From assembly GCA_030425385.1 (NCBI GenBank), contig JAUIAH010000009.1:62001-126000 (forward strand): 64,000 nt of DNA, written 5' to 3'. This stretch comes from Verrucomicrobiia bacterium (GTDB taxonomy: Bacteria > Verrucomicrobiota > Verrucomicrobiia > Verrucomicrobiales > DEV007). The notes beneath the pieces were generated by a model. That model worked only from the letters and a program-made list of their open reading frames with translations, did not search any database and was not told where the DNA came from. Made by a program: the position numbers and the translations under genes. Of the stretch, positions 32,501-41,747 are shown piece by piece (the first letter of the stretch is position 1; every line of letters starts with the position of its first letter).

Positions 32501-34073
32501 TGAGGGCTTCGGCATCAATGCCGTCTGCCTTCACACGAAGGCCATAAGTGAAGGCGATCCTGCCGCCGGCATCAATGCCAGGAGGCGTTTCGTCCACGTA
32601 TTCCGAGGCATCAATGGGCAACTCAGCGATCACGGCACCATCACGGAGCACTTCAAGCGTGCCGATGATATTGGAAGCAGGCTCCCAGGTAAGAGTGACT
32701 TTCTTCGCCAACTCATCGCCCACGCCGACGAGATTGGAGGGAAAGATGGGATCCGAAGCCGGAGTCACCACAATGTTATCGATCGCCCAGAACCAATTGT
32801 TGCCGGCATCGAACATGCCAAACGTGATGACCATCTCCTGCGCACCAGCAGGGATCGAGAAGGGAATGGCTTTGCGTTCGTTGGTCATGTCATCAGTAGT
32901 GCTCGCGGTATCGAGGCGGAGGATCTCAACAGGCTCGCCGCCATCAAAGGTGACGGTGACATTGCCCGTTTGATCGCCTTCAGGACGCCAACTGAAATCC
33001 AACCCAAAGGTGGCGCCACTCCCGGCCGCGCCACTGACATCAATGCCAGGCGAGACGAGATAGGATTCGAAATTGCCCACGCTGGCGGGGTTGCCAACGT
33101 CGTCCCACTCGTCCGGATCCGCCACGGCGGCGACACCACTCGCATGGGTGAAGTCAGAGCGGCGCTGATCGTCGACCGAAGCCCACCATGCCGGATCGGC
33201 AAAGGTCCATCCACGCCATTCGGTCGTGCCAATCACTTGGCCATCAGCCATCGGCATATTGGAGTTGTCTACCGTCCAGCCTTCAGGAGGGGTGGCAGAC
33301 CAGGCCATCTCGCTCACCACGCCTTCATCGGCATTGGGGCCCAGGACCACACTATCAAAGTTCTCTTCGAAGATCACGGCCCGCTTGAGGAGAATGTTAT
33401 CCACGGCCCAGAACCAGTTGTTGCCCGCATCGAACATGCCAAAGCGCAAGACCAGCTCTTGCGCATCGGCCGGGACCACGAAATCGACGTTCGCGGTTTC
33501 GTTCGTCATCTCGTCTGTGGTGGATGCCGTGTCCAAACGGAAGATTTCCTGAGGCTCACCGCCGTCAAAGGCGACGGTGACATTGCCTGTCTGATCACCC
33601 TCGGGACGCCAACTGAAATCGAAGGTGAGAGTCACGGAACTCCCCGCGACCGCACTGGCGTCAACGCCGGGGGAGACGAGATAGGACTCGAATGTTCCCA
33701 CGCTGGCAGGGCTGCCAACATCATCCCATTCATCGGGATCCGCCACCGCTGCGGCGCCACTAGCATTGGTAAACTCGGAGCGACGTTGGTCGTCAACGGA
33801 AGCCCACCATGCCGGGTCGGCAAAGGTCCAGCCGCGCCATTCGGTCGTGCCTAGGACTTGGCCATCAGCCATGGGCATGTTGGAGTTGTCCACGGTCCAG
33901 CCTTCGGGAGCCGTGGCTGTCCAAGCCATGTCACTGGCCACGCCTTCGTCCACATTGGGCCCGAGGGTGACGCTATCAAAGTTCTCTTCCAGCAATGTCT
34001 GCGTGGAGCCGAGAACGGTGGTGAGGGCCCAGCCTATCAAGGTGAGCCGTTTCGTGAGGGTGCGTTGCTTCAT
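29577..34073 (-). CDS. 1498-aa secreted repeat protein (three choice-of-anchor-type domains, LamG, TSP3, autotransporter-like strands)
   Basis: A signal peptide (RLTLIGWALTTVLGSTQ) is followed by three ~200-residue beta-sandwich repeats (EENFDSVxLGxxxxEG ... GWTVDNS ... WRPEGDQTGN ... FGMFDAGNNWFWAxDNI) of the choice-of-anchor type. FN3-like domains follow the second and third repeats. A LamG domain (IAAWVKPDEF ... YLNGEV), TSP3 repeats (DSDADGLLDEWE, DTDDDGISD), a ~330-residue strand-rich region (WSSPTVWSNGEAPSAGKAYF) and a Pro-Glu spacer lead to the end module (YTIETSTDAENW). It is probably surface-located; no enzyme motif was found. The gene starts 27 bp after the phosphodiesterase gene stop and is likely in the same operon. 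Confidence 0.8.
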   Translation of the reverse strand: MKQRTLTKRLTLIGWALTTVLGSTQTLLEENFDSVTLGPNVDEGVASDMAWTATAPEGWTVDNSNMPMADGQVLGTTEWRGWTFADPAWWASVDDQRRSEFTNASGAAAVADPDEWDDVGSPASVGTFESYLVSPGVDASAVAGSSVTLTFDFSWRPEGDQTGNVTVAFDGGEPQEIFRLDTASTTDEMTNETANVDFVVPADAQELVLRFGMFDAGNNWFWAVDNILLKRAVIFEENFDSVVLGPNADEGVVSEMAWSATPPEGWTVDNSNMPMADGQVIGTTEWRGWTFADPAWWASVDDQRRSDFTHASGVAAVADPDEWDDVGNPASVGNFESYLVSPGIDVSGAAGSGATFGLDFSWRPEGDQTGNVTVTFDGGEPVEILRLDTASTTDDMTNERKAIPFSIPAGAQEMVITFGMFDAGNNWFWAIDNIVVTPASDPIFPSNLVGVGDELAKKVTLTWEPASNIIGTLEVLRDGAVIAELPIDASEYVDETPPGIDAGGRIAFTYGLRVKADGIDAEALTQEVVYSTGAEMRTLFEENFDSVTLGEAVEEGGLGEGMDWTADPPAGWTVDNSKMPQFDGEVLGTTEWRGWTFADPIFWASVDDQRRSEFVNASGAAAIADPDEWDDSGNPAAEGPFESYLISPPIDVAPEAGGNVSVVFDSSWRPEGNQTGNLTVSFDGGAAQEVLRLDTSTTSDNETNEVKVVQVSIPAGAQEMVLTFGMFDAGNNWFWAIDNILVTTQAVPVCPTGLSASVDKAASTVSLEWVPGANLTAATIQIWRDGTMVADGLAPDASSYTDTITLANPDESAILNYELRVANSPIECLPLARTVVFSQGAVQKLAQWDFEEGSGMTVANSAGDALTGTFVDLGGDSWTEPAFLGGGVQFQGDGYIDFGTSPEDDDLRAQSAALRPLAGLTIAAWVKPDEFIEWAGIAGSLFDSGSNEGGFYLNTRTPSDFSFALATESDGQLTYLRAEGIPGEWSFVVGTYDGQEQRLYLNGEVVAARAAAGPIDYDPAPYGFQIGTFIDDNEDVRFIGQLSQVAVWDGALSEDEIVLLYEIGRTGENIDPALDSDADGLLDEWEMANFGDLAAQSALGDPDGDQLNNLGENKAGTDPNKGDTDDDGISDSTEVAFGSDPTDGNAKPADNAVALSKSNSAVENWSSPTVWSNGEAPSAGKAYFANGAFASNLRTPEAGGTFAGDTLELFNGAHLIVQGPSAEIADLTLNEGRIVHGGANGSTVKVGSTGKAITVAAPSNVFFAQNQATLEIAATFTGDQPLNVTASSPFRGGAFEGGTVILSGANSDFSGGWEIEGVTIKPAVRNAMGVSDVTLINATLDPDVNVNLPEQKLTLVGGDVQIVLDQDIAFGAVSVGDQFDFPEGTYTAADLLGLGFTEDNVIDGGGTLVVGGEVDPGPNPEPEPEPTDGFAITGVTLDAGGAIVIQWTSEAGTSYTIETSTDAENWTASETGIAAESTETSASVAREGAIRLIRVREE
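31856..33990 (-). repeat. Three direct ~600-bp repeats within the 1498-aa gene
   Basis: Similar segments lie at 33391-33990, 32771-33370 and 31856-32456. The first two are nearly adjacent; the third is separated by an FN3-like domain. Conserved DNA blocks include the codons for WRGWTFADP and for DAGNNWFWA. They encode the three choice-of-anchor domains and could recombine in frame. Confidence 0.85.
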
Positions 34074-34100
34074 GATTCGATTGTGAACGTGATCGGTCTG

Positions 34101-36338
34101 CTAGTCGTCGCTGAGCGTGTAGCGAAGGCGGTAGTAGTGATGGTTATGAGTTGGGGGTGGGGAAAAGGAGATCGCGTGAGAGCCATCAGGGCGATAGCGC
34201 GTGATGGAGGTGGCCTCGTCCGAAAGCTCAAGCGGTTGCCAGTTCTCGGGTGACAAGTTGGCGCTCGTCTCCACATGCATGCGGACACCACGATGTTCGT
34301 AGAGGGTCAATGGATCGCCGACACCGCCCGATGGTTGAATGAGGTGAATGTGTGAGGTGCTATCCACTCGCAAGATGGGATCGGAATCTGCGACTCTTGG
34401 GTCGGATCCATGCACAAACTCGGCGAGATTCACACGCCCATCGTGATCGGGGTCGGCCGACCAGGCACCCACTTCAGGGTGAAGCCGCTCCTCTAAAGTG
34501 AATTGGGATTCCCGCCATTGAAATGGAGCCGCTCGTTCGTCAAAGAGCCTCGCCCATTCCGCATCTGAGAGTCGGCGTTTCCATACCTGAAGGTCATCGA
34601 TGTCCACGGGCATCGTGCCGCCTATGGTGAAGGGCCCCTCACTATCACTTGCTCGAAGCTCACTGACATCTTCCTCGGCGAAGGCGATGCCATTGTGATA
34701 GAGAGTGACGTTCTGGAGGCGGTGGACGCGCACCCCAATGTGGTGCCATTGGTTGGGTGCCATCAAGCCAGGGGGTGAGGTAACCGTGGTCTGGCGAATG
34801 CCGTCGCCGAGATTCCACTGTAGGCTGCCATTCGCTAACAACGAAAGTACCCAACCGGCTTGGCGGCTTTGAAAGAGGGGCTTGGTTCCAAGGATGAAGC
34901 CCTGGGCGTCGTGACCCACACGGAGCCACAGACCGATGCTGAAATCGGTGAAGCGCTCGAATTTAAGGGCACTGGCAAGCGGGTAGGTGAGGTTGCCAAA
35001 GCCATCGGCCGAGCCCAGCCGAAGACCTTGACCTCTATACGGACCATTGATCATCGCAACGGCGCCTTTCGTTTCGAATGGCTGCAGTTGATCAAAGCGC
35101 CAGTGCAGCACTCGCTGTGAATCGATAGGCGTGGGAAGATCCATGGTCACTTCCAGTGGGGGAATGGGCGTCGACGAGCCGACGACTTCCAACGCATAGA
35201 CGATCTGCACGGCGAGAAAGATGGGTGGCAGCGTGTCGACATGAAAGGTGGTCTCCAACGGAAGTTCGGCAATGGGCACCCCATTACGGCGCAAGAGGAG
35301 ACCCTCGGCGTCGATGTCGAGGGGGGGCTTCCATCGGATGACCATGTCCCGGTCTAACCCTTGGGTCACACGGAGGCTGGATGGGGGATAGGGTGGGAGA
35401 CCAAACGGCGATTCCCAGCCCCAAGGGGAATCGATGGGAACGCCGAGGAATGCAAAGACGGTCGGGGGAATGGCCGTGTGACCGGGGGTAGCCTTCAAGG
35501 TCAATGACGCCGTGGTATCTCCGCTCGCCAGAAGAAAGATCTCTCGCTCTTCTGAGGATTGGCCGCCATGGGTGGTGCCCAGCCCACCGTGGTCGGTCGT
35601 CACCAGGACGAGCCATTCTTCACGCGCCCGATGAGGACGCGCCTCGATGGCTGCCAGGACATCGCCTAACAAGGCATCGACCTTGCTGATGGCTTGCAAG
35701 TAGGATGGCACGCCGATGGAGAATCCATCTGCATGACCAGCGCCGTCCACTTGGTCGAAATGTAAGAAGAGCACATCCGGATCGTCGTCACGCAGCAGCC
35801 GCACCGCATCATCGCGCACCCATTCATCCCGGATGGCGTAGTTAGCCCCGATGCCCTTGGTGCGATAACTGGTCGACGTTGTTGCAGGCGCGACGATAGA
35901 GGTATCAATCGGATTCCAACTGACAATGGAAGCGAGAAAGGCCTCAGGCTCTGCTTGCTTCAAGCGGTGATAGAAGTGCGGGTGCTGATCGAAACGATTG
36001 CCCGCGAAACTATTGTCAAACACACCGTGCTTATCCCGCCAGACACCGGTGAGAATGCTAGACCATCCTGGCCCGCTGGATGTGGCCTGGTTCGTATTTC
36101 CCAGTAGAGCACCACCTGCGTAGGCCTCTGTCGTGAGCACACCTTCATCGATGAGGGCCTGCAGATGCGGCGTGTCTGCGGCTAGTAAGGCGTCGGGTCG
36201 GCAACCATCGATGCCCACCACAAGCACGCGCCTCTCTCCGAAGGGGCTGGCACCAATGGCGTTGCCAATCACGCCGACGAGGATCCAAAGGATCGCCAGG
36301 TGAGCGAAAGGCGATGGCACAGGGGCGATTGCTTTCAT
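34101..36338 (-). CDS. Secreted type I phosphodiesterase/nucleotide pyrophosphatase-family enzyme with FN3-like and LamG domains
   Basis: The chosen start (MKAIAPV) gives a signal peptide and 745 aa. The first ~320 residues are an alkaline-phosphatase-superfamily domain: a metal-binding Asp in VVGIDGCRPDALL, the nucleophile region TSSGPGWSSILTGV, FDQVDGAGHADG, and VTTDHGG followed by a later histidine (ATPGHTAIP). An FN3-like domain (RRNGVPIAELPLE), a LamG domain (FSIGLWLRVG ... DDLQVWKRRL) and a C-terminal module (VETSANLSPENW ... YYRL) follow. It probably cleaves phosphodiester or phosphate-ester bonds outside the cytoplasm; the substrate is unknown. It is divergent from the XylR-like regulator, 150 bp away. 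Confidence 0.8.
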   Translation of the reverse strand: MKAIAPVPSPFAHLAILWILVGVIGNAIGASPFGERRVLVVGIDGCRPDALLAADTPHLQALIDEGVLTTEAYAGGALLGNTNQATSSGPGWSSILTGVWRDKHGVFDNSFAGNRFDQHPHFYHRLKQAEPEAFLASIVSWNPIDTSIVAPATTSTSYRTKGIGANYAIRDEWVRDDAVRLLRDDDPDVLFLHFDQVDGAGHADGFSIGVPSYLQAISKVDALLGDVLAAIEARPHRAREEWLVLVTTDHGGLGTTHGGQSSEEREIFLLASGDTTASLTLKATPGHTAIPPTVFAFLGVPIDSPWGWESPFGLPPYPPSSLRVTQGLDRDMVIRWKPPLDIDAEGLLLRRNGVPIAELPLETTFHVDTLPPIFLAVQIVYALEVVGSSTPIPPLEVTMDLPTPIDSQRVLHWRFDQLQPFETKGAVAMINGPYRGQGLRLGSADGFGNLTYPLASALKFERFTDFSIGLWLRVGHDAQGFILGTKPLFQSRQAGWVLSLLANGSLQWNLGDGIRQTTVTSPPGLMAPNQWHHIGVRVHRLQNVTLYHNGIAFAEEDVSELRASDSEGPFTIGGTMPVDIDDLQVWKRRLSDAEWARLFDERAAPFQWRESQFTLEERLHPEVGAWSADPDHDGRVNLAEFVHGSDPRVADSDPILRVDSTSHIHLIQPSGGVGDPLTLYEHRGVRMHVETSANLSPENWQPLELSDEATSITRYRPDGSHAISFSPPPTHNHHYYRLRYTLSDD

Positions 36339-36487
36339 GAAGTCGACAGTGGTATTCTCAATGAAGCCGCCGGGTAAGAACAACACGCCATTTCGCTAAT
36401 CGAGCACGCAACTTGGCTCGCGAGATCAAGGCATCGGAACTTGCCAACGACTGGCGGAATCCGTAAAGAGTGCCGTCCAGGTGTCCT

Positions 36488-37693
36488 ATGAGAAAAGGTG
36501 AAAGGTCTGTAACACAGCGAGTGGTCGGCATTCGTATTCCCGCCTGGGCACGGTTCACTCATGAGGTCTATCGCGGGGTGATGCTCTACATGCGGGAGCA
36601 CGAACCCTGGCAGATTCAGACACCGTTAGATTCCACGAATGAGATTGAGCCCGTGCGGATCAATCGGTTTTGGAAGGGCGATGGTCTGATTGCCTTCCGC
36701 CTCACGCCAGCAGAGAGGTGTGCCTTTCAAAGTCGTGAGACCGCCTTGGTGAGTATCAGCGGAGAGTCTTTGGCACACGGTATCCCAGTCGTGGTGCCCG
36801 ACTTTGAGGCTTCTGGTAGGATGGTTGCGCGGCATTTCATCGGTCTGGGTCTCCATGATTTCGCCTTCTGGGGGGACCCCTCACGGCGTTATTCGCAACT
36901 GCGTCAGCGAGGATTTGTGGAAACATTGTCAGAGGCCGGTTTCTCCTGCCAGCTGCTCGGCGTCGAGGTGGGGCGGCTGGGGCCCATGCGCGAACGGTGG
37001 AAGACGATGCGTCGGGTCATGGATCCCCAATTAAAGCGCTTGCCTAAGCCGATCGGGATCTTGGCAAAGGACGACATTGCGGCCGCCACGCTTATCCAGG
37101 CCTGTCATCGCCTGGGGTATCGCGTTCCTGATGACGTCGCCGTCGCGGGTGTGAACAATGATGAAATCTTCTGCCACACCACCTCGCCGCCGCTCACGGC
37201 GGTGCGTTATCCCGGAGTGACGATCGGCTATCAGGCCGCAGCTATTCTCGATCGGCTCATGCAAGGGCACAAACGCGTGCCGCTGGAAACGATTGTTCCC
37301 GTGTTAGGATTAGCAGAGCGGGAATCGACAGACGTGCTCCACATCAGTGACGCCATGGTGGCGGAAGCCGTGCGCCGCATTCGGAGCGAAGCGAGAACCT
37401 ACCCGCTGCAAGTCAACGAACTGGTGGCAGATAGCCCCCTTTCGAGGGCTGCCTTCAAACGCCGATTTGTAGACGCGATGGGAGTGCCACCCAAGGTGGA
37501 GATCAAACGGGTTCGATTGGAGCGTCTGAAGGAATTGTTACAAACGACTGATTGGCCGATCAAGCGGGTGGCATCACACATGGGATTTGAATCGATGGAA
37601 GACCTCGGGCGTTTCATGCGCCGTGAAACCGGAACCACGGCGACCGCCTATCGCGAACAAAGTCGCCTTCGTGCCAATGAACCAAATGGCTAG
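36488..37693 (+). CDS. XylR-like transcriptional regulator (periplasmic-binding-protein fold plus AraC HTH)
   Basis: The 401-aa protein has no N-terminal LacI HTH. It begins with a sugar-binding-like fold (VVGIRIP ... GIPVVVPDFEASGRMVARHFIGLGLHDFAFWG ... DVAVAGVNNDE) and ends in an AraC-type HTH (LSRAAFKRRFVDAMGVPPKVEIKRVRLERLKELL ... VASHMGF). This arrangement is typical of the XylR group, which responds to a small ligand, often a sugar. ATG at 36488 is chosen; a GTG at 36470 is possible. It sits between the divergent phosphodiesterase gene and the phosphonate operon 104 bp downstream, so it could control either. The ligand is unknown. Confidence 0.85.
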   Translation: MRKGERSVTQRVVGIRIPAWARFTHEVYRGVMLYMREHEPWQIQTPLDSTNEIEPVRINRFWKGDGLIAFRLTPAERCAFQSRETALVSISGESLAHGIPVVVPDFEASGRMVARHFIGLGLHDFAFWGDPSRRYSQLRQRGFVETLSEAGFSCQLLGVEVGRLGPMRERWKTMRRVMDPQLKRLPKPIGILAKDDIAAATLIQACHRLGYRVPDDVAVAGVNNDEIFCHTTSPPLTAVRYPGVTIGYQAAAILDRLMQGHKRVPLETIVPVLGLAERESTDVLHISDAMVAEAVRRIRSEARTYPLQVNELVADSPLSRAAFKRRFVDAMGVPPKVEIKRVRLERLKELLQTTDWPIKRVASHMGFESMEDLGRFMRRETGTTATAYREQSRLRANEPNG

Positions 37694-37797
37694 GAAGATT
37701 AGCAATTTCGTTCATTGCCTCCTGAATGAGAGCAACGTAGTCTCGACCGATATGAGTCTGATTTCTCGACCCGCAACGCCACGGACAGTAGCCTGAA

Positions 37798-39036
37798 ATG
37801 ACTGAGACCCAACTTGAGGTGAATGGTAGAGAGTATGCGATTCCTGGGCAACCGGTAGTCGTGATCTGCATCGATGGCTGCGCTGATGAATACTTGTCGG
37901 TTTCGATGGCTGCGGAGCGGATGCCGAGGACGCTGGAAATGAGTCGCCAAGGGTATCGTGGCATGGTGCGCGGAGCCCTGCCATCGTTTACGAACGTCAA
38001 CAACGCGGCGATCGTGACCGGAATGCCTCCAAAGATTACTGGTATCTGTGGCAACTTCTTTCTCAATCCCGAAACGGGCGAGGAAGTGATGATGAACGCG
38101 CCCGAGTTTCTTCGTTGCGAAACCATCCTGACCGCGGCGGCGAAGGCGGGCCGGAAAGTCGCATTCATCACTGCAAAGGACAAACTGCGCACGGTTCTTG
38201 GGGATGGTGTGGTTCCGCTAGGGGGTATCGCCTTCAGCAGTGAGAAAGTGGATGAAGCCAAGCTGGAAACGCATGGAGTGGAAGATGCGGAGGGCATCAT
38301 TGGCAAGCCGCGGCCTGAGATCTATTCGGGAGAGGCTTCTGTCTATGTGCTCGAAGCAGGGGCCGCTCTCGTCGCGCAGGGCAAGGCTGATTTCCTCTAC
38401 CTGTCACTCACCGATTTCATGCAGCACAAACATGCTCCGGAGGATGAGGCTTCGCTCGATTTCTATCAGGCGCTGGATGATCAAATTGGACGGTTGTTAG
38501 ATCTTGGATGTGTGGTCGGCATCACCGCCGATCATGGGATGAATGCCAAGAACACAGAGGAAGGGGCACCGAATGTGATCTATGTGGAGAGTCTTCTCAA
38601 AGAGAAATTTGGGGAAGGTGTCAGGGTGATCTGCCCGATCACGGATCCATATGTGGTGCATCATGGGGCCCTGGGAGCACTGGTGATGGTGCATTTGCAA
38701 GAACCAAGCCAGACTGCTGCCATCCAGGCCTTTCTCATGGAACAGGAAGGGATCACGGAAGTTTATGATCGAGCCATGGCGGCTCGGAAGTTGGAATTGG
38801 CAGAAGATCGCATCGGCGATCTGACGGTGTTGTGTGGCCGTCATTTCGTGGTCGGGCGCACGCCAGCAGACCACGATCTCAGTGTCCTCCAAGGTGGCTT
38901 GCGTTCCCATGGTGGGCGCTATGAGGAAATGGTGCCCATGCTCTTGTCGCGACCATTGAATGCGCGCTATCACGGCTTGGCGTCGGGAGATCCGCGTAAT
39001 TTCGATATCTTTGATTTCACTTGTAATGGAGGCTAG
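37798..39036 (+). CDS. phnA: Phosphonoacetate hydrolase
   Basis: The 412-aa alkaline-phosphatase-superfamily protein hydrolyses the C-P bond of phosphonoacetate to acetate and phosphate using two metal ions. Visible catalytic residues match the known enzyme: Asp26 (CIDGCADEY), nucleophile Thr65 (LPSFTNVNNA), the DFMQHKHAPED metal loop and the TADHGMN motif. The C-terminal histidine region (GRTPADHDLS) is present. It is the first gene of the operon and supplies the step after PhnY. The start has no Shine-Dalgarno. Confidence 0.93.
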   Translation: MTETQLEVNGREYAIPGQPVVVICIDGCADEYLSVSMAAERMPRTLEMSRQGYRGMVRGALPSFTNVNNAAIVTGMPPKITGICGNFFLNPETGEEVMMNAPEFLRCETILTAAAKAGRKVAFITAKDKLRTVLGDGVVPLGGIAFSSEKVDEAKLETHGVEDAEGIIGKPRPEIYSGEASVYVLEAGAALVAQGKADFLYLSLTDFMQHKHAPEDEASLDFYQALDDQIGRLLDLGCVVGITADHGMNAKNTEEGAPNVIYVESLLKEKFGEGVRVICPITDPYVVHHGALGALVMVHLQEPSQTAAIQAFLMEQEGITEVYDRAMAARKLELAEDRIGDLTVLCGRHFVVGRTPADHDLSVLQGGLRSHGGRYEEMVPMLLSRPLNARYHGLASGDPRNFDIFDFTCNGG

Positions 39037-39037
39037 C

Positions 39038-40453
39038 ATGATCACTGAGAAGGCATCGTTGATCGGCGGGCAAGCCTGGGAGGGGAAGGATCTTCTCAAC
39101 GTCTTCAACCCTTGGGATGACAGCCTGGTGGGGTCTGTGGTGAAAGCCGATGAAGAGGCCTTGGAACAAGCCTTGTCTCAGGCAGAACCTGCGGAATTGA
39201 GTCGCTATGAGCGCTCGCAGATCTTGCGAACGGCCCGCACGTTGTTAGAGGAACGGCGTGATGCTTTCGCGGAAAGCATTCGACTGGAGTCCGGGCTCTG
39301 TCATCGGGAAACGCTCTACGAGGTGGGGCGCACTTTGGATGTGTTAGAGTTTGCCGCGATGGAGGCCTTGCGTGATGATGGTCAGGTCTTTTCCTGCGAT
39401 CTGACCGCCCAGGGAAAGGCACGCAAGATCTTCACGCTGCGTGAGCCAGTGCGTTTGGTCGCTGCCATCACGCCGTTTAATCATCCGTTGAATCAGGTGG
39501 CACATAAACTGGCACCCGCGGTTGCTTGTGGAGCCCCGTTGATTCTAAAGCCGTCCGATAAGACGCCGCTCACGGCGCTCCGCTTCGCGGAATTGCTTTT
39601 CGAGGCGGGGCTGCCAGCCTCGATGCTGAGTGTGTTGTTAGGAGATGTCGATACCGTGATCACACCGCTGATCCAGGATGAACGCGTGGAGCTCGTGGCG
39701 TTCACTGGTAGTGTGGCCATTGGCAAGCACATCGCAGGCATTGCGGGCTACAAGAAGCTGTGTCTTGAGCTTGGCGGGAATTCGCCCTTGATTGTGTTAC
39801 ACGACGCGGACCTTGAGTTGGCGGTGCACCTTGCTGCCGAAGGGTGCTTCCGCAATTCGGGACAACGGTGCACCGCCGTGAAGCGTTTGCTGATTCATGA
39901 GAAGATCCTCGATCCGTTCACAGAGAAATTTGTGGAGAAAGCGAGAGACTATCAAAGTGGCGACCCGGCCGACCCTGACACCCGAGTCGGCACGGTCATC
40001 GATGCGGCGGCGGCTGAACGGCTCGATGCAGTGGTGAAGGAGGCGGTGGCTGATGGGGCCGAGGTCTTGTTAGGCGGCGACTACGCCGGGGGTGCGCTTT
40101 ACCCGCCAACCGTGATTGGTCAGGTATCCCGCGAGAGTCGCATGGTGGTCGAGGAATCTTTCGGTCCTTTGGCGCCCATCCTTTCCATCTCAGGGATTGA
40201 TGATGCCATCGCTCTCGCCAACGGCACGGCCTATGGCTTGTCAACTGGCATTGTGACGAATGATATGGAGCATGCGCTTCGAGCGGTGAAGAGCATTCGG
40301 ACCGGCACGGTGAATGTCAACGAAGTGCCAGGCTACCGCATTGAAAGTTCTCCCTTTGGCGGCGTGAAAGATTCTGGTCTCGGAATCAAAGAGGGCGTCG
40401 TTGAGGCCATGAAATTCATGACGAACACCAAGACCTTCTCACTCCCATGGTGA
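39038..40453 (+). CDS. phnY: Phosphonoacetaldehyde dehydrogenase
   Basis: The 471-aa aldehyde dehydrogenase has the catalytic Cys278 ([13 protein letters not shown]), general base Glu244 (CLELGGNSP) and a cofactor-binding FTGSVAIGK. Position between phnA and phnW makes NAD-dependent oxidation of phosphonoacetaldehyde to phosphonoacetate the best assignment. The ATG follows the phnA stop by one base and has a good GGAGG five bases upstream, inside phnA. It overlaps phnW by 7 bases. Confidence 0.92.
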   Translation: MITEKASLIGGQAWEGKDLLNVFNPWDDSLVGSVVKADEEALEQALSQAEPAELSRYERSQILRTARTLLEERRDAFAESIRLESGLCHRETLYEVGRTLDVLEFAAMEALRDDGQVFSCDLTAQGKARKIFTLREPVRLVAAITPFNHPLNQVAHKLAPAVACGAPLILKPSDKTPLTALRFAELLFEAGLPASMLSVLLGDVDTVITPLIQDERVELVAFTGSVAIGKHIAGIAGYKKLCLELGGNSPLIVLHDADLELAVHLAAEGCFRNSGQRCTAVKRLLIHEKILDPFTEKFVEKARDYQSGDPADPDTRVGTVIDAAAAERLDAVVKEAVADGAEVLLGGDYAGGALYPPTVIGQVSRESRMVVEESFGPLAPILSISGIDDAIALANGTAYGLSTGIVTNDMEHALRAVKSIRTGTVNVNEVPGYRIESSPFGGVKDSGLGIKEGVVEAMKFMTNTKTFSLPW

Positions 40454-41586
40454 ATACGCTAGAAGACGAGAATCCCTACCTCCTGCTCACGCCAGGCCCG
40501 CTGAGCACCACGCCATCGGTGAAGCGCGTCATGATGCGCGATTGGTGTACCTGGGACGATGACTATAATGTGGGGGTGGTCCAAGAGATCCGGAAGGAAC
40601 TCGTGCGTTTGGCGGGAGGAACCGACGAGACGCACACGGCTGTCCTCATGCAGGGAAGTGGCACCTTTAGTGTGGAGGCGGTGATTGGAAGCGTCATCCC
40701 TGAAGATGGGAAACTGCTGGTCCTAGCCAATGGGGCGTATGGTCAACGCCTGGCCAAGATTGCGGAGCGGTTGCGAATTCCGCTAGAGGTGCACGACACG
40801 GGTGATTTGAAGCCCCCGGATGTCGAGCACCTGTGCCGTACGCTCACGCAGGATACGACCATCACCCACGTGGCGCTCGTGCACGGGGAGACGACGACTG
40901 GTATGCTGAATCCCTTGCCGGAGATCGCTGGCGTCGTCAAAGAAGTGGGGCGAACCTTGATCGTGGATGCGATGTGCACCTTCGGTGGCATTCCCATGGA
41001 TGTCGCTGAGTTAGAGGCGGATTTCGTCATCTCAAGTGCGAACAAATGCATTCAAGGCGTGCCCGGCTTTGGGTTGATCGTCGCCAAGCGCGAGGCGTTG
41101 GAAGCCACTGAAGGGTGTGCCCGATCACTGTCTCTCGATCTCTTTGATCAATGGAAGACGATGGAGTCTGGCAGTGGTGGCAAATGGCGCTACACATCAC
41201 CGACACACACGGTGCGGGCGTTTGCGCAGGCACTGACAGAGCTCAAAGAAGAAGGAGGCGTCCCCGCACGCTGCGCCCGATACACCGAGAATCAGCGGGT
41301 GCTTTCCGAGGGCATGGCCGAGTTGGGTTATCCGAGCCTGCTCCCCGAGGAATGGCAATCGCCCATCATCACCGCCTTCCCTTTCCCATCAGAGGGCTTT
41401 GAGTTTCGGCCATTTTATGAACGACTCAAAGACCAGGGTTTTGTCATCTACCCTGGCAAAGTCACCGACCGAGACACGTTCCGCGTTGGGACGATCGGAA
41501 ATGTCTTTCCCGATGACATTCGCCGCCTTTTGGATGCCGTTGCGCAATGTGGTAGAGGCGACAGTCTCTCAAACATGCCGAAATGA
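40447..41586 (+). CDS. phnW: 2-aminoethylphosphonate--pyruvate transaminase
   Basis: The 379-aa class-V aminotransferase converts 2-aminoethylphosphonate and pyruvate to phosphonoacetaldehyde and alanine. The PLP lysine is Lys200 in [12 protein letters not shown]; the [15 protein letters not shown] start, the [10 protein letters not shown] segment and the [11 protein letters not shown] pocket are characteristic. It overlaps phnY by 7 bases and shares an ATGA stop/start with the 54-codon ORF downstream. Confidence 0.95.
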   Translation: MVNTLEDENPYLLLTPGPLSTTPSVKRVMMRDWCTWDDDYNVGVVQEIRKELVRLAGGTDETHTAVLMQGSGTFSVEAVIGSVIPEDGKLLVLANGAYGQRLAKIAERLRIPLEVHDTGDLKPPDVEHLCRTLTQDTTITHVALVHGETTTGMLNPLPEIAGVVKEVGRTLIVDAMCTFGGIPMDVAELEADFVISSANKCIQGVPGFGLIVAKREALEATEGCARSLSLDLFDQWKTMESGSGGKWRYTSPTHTVRAFAQALTELKEEGGVPARCARYTENQRVLSEGMAELGYPSLLPEEWQSPIITAFPFPSEGFEFRPFYERLKDQGFVIYPGKVTDRDTFRVGTIGNVFPDDIRRLLDAVAQCGRGDSLSNMPK

Positions 41587-41747
41587 GAGAGGCCATGCAG
41601 AACGGTCTCACACGATTCGGCGGTCATGTCCATGCACTTGTCTCTGCAGCCGAAGACGTCGCATTGGAGGACCTGATGAAAGCGTGGAAGGGCGGTTCGT
41701 CGTTAGAGCCCTTCCATCAAGAGGAAACTTTATCGTGGGTATCGTAG
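41583..41747 (+). CDS. Unrecognised 54-aa ORF coupled to phnW by an ATGA overlap
   Basis: ATG at 41583 overlaps the phnW stop in the ATGA pattern used by most junctions of this operon; the frame ends at TAG 41745-41747, 13 bases into the next gene. The predicted peptide is mixed charged and hydrophobic ([21 protein letters not shown]) and looks helical. The alternative long frame over the same bases is Arg/Cys-rich and improbable. It carries no motif I know. It may be a small accessory protein, or a translational bridge that carries ribosomes to the GTG start at 41735. Confidence 0.5.
   Translation: MREAMQNGLTRFGGHVHALVSAAEDVALEDLMKAWKGGSSLEPFHQEETLSWVS

Noticed and set aside
32010..33854. 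614-codon plus-strand frame
   Set aside because: It lies antisense to the repeat region of the 1498-aa gene, repeats only because that gene repeats, and shows no domain or sensible composition.
41399..41734. Upstream extension of the class-III aminotransferase into phnW
   Set aside because: The extra 112 residues are antinatural (Arg/Cys-rich) and overlap phnW out of frame; GTG at 41735 has a ribosome-binding site.
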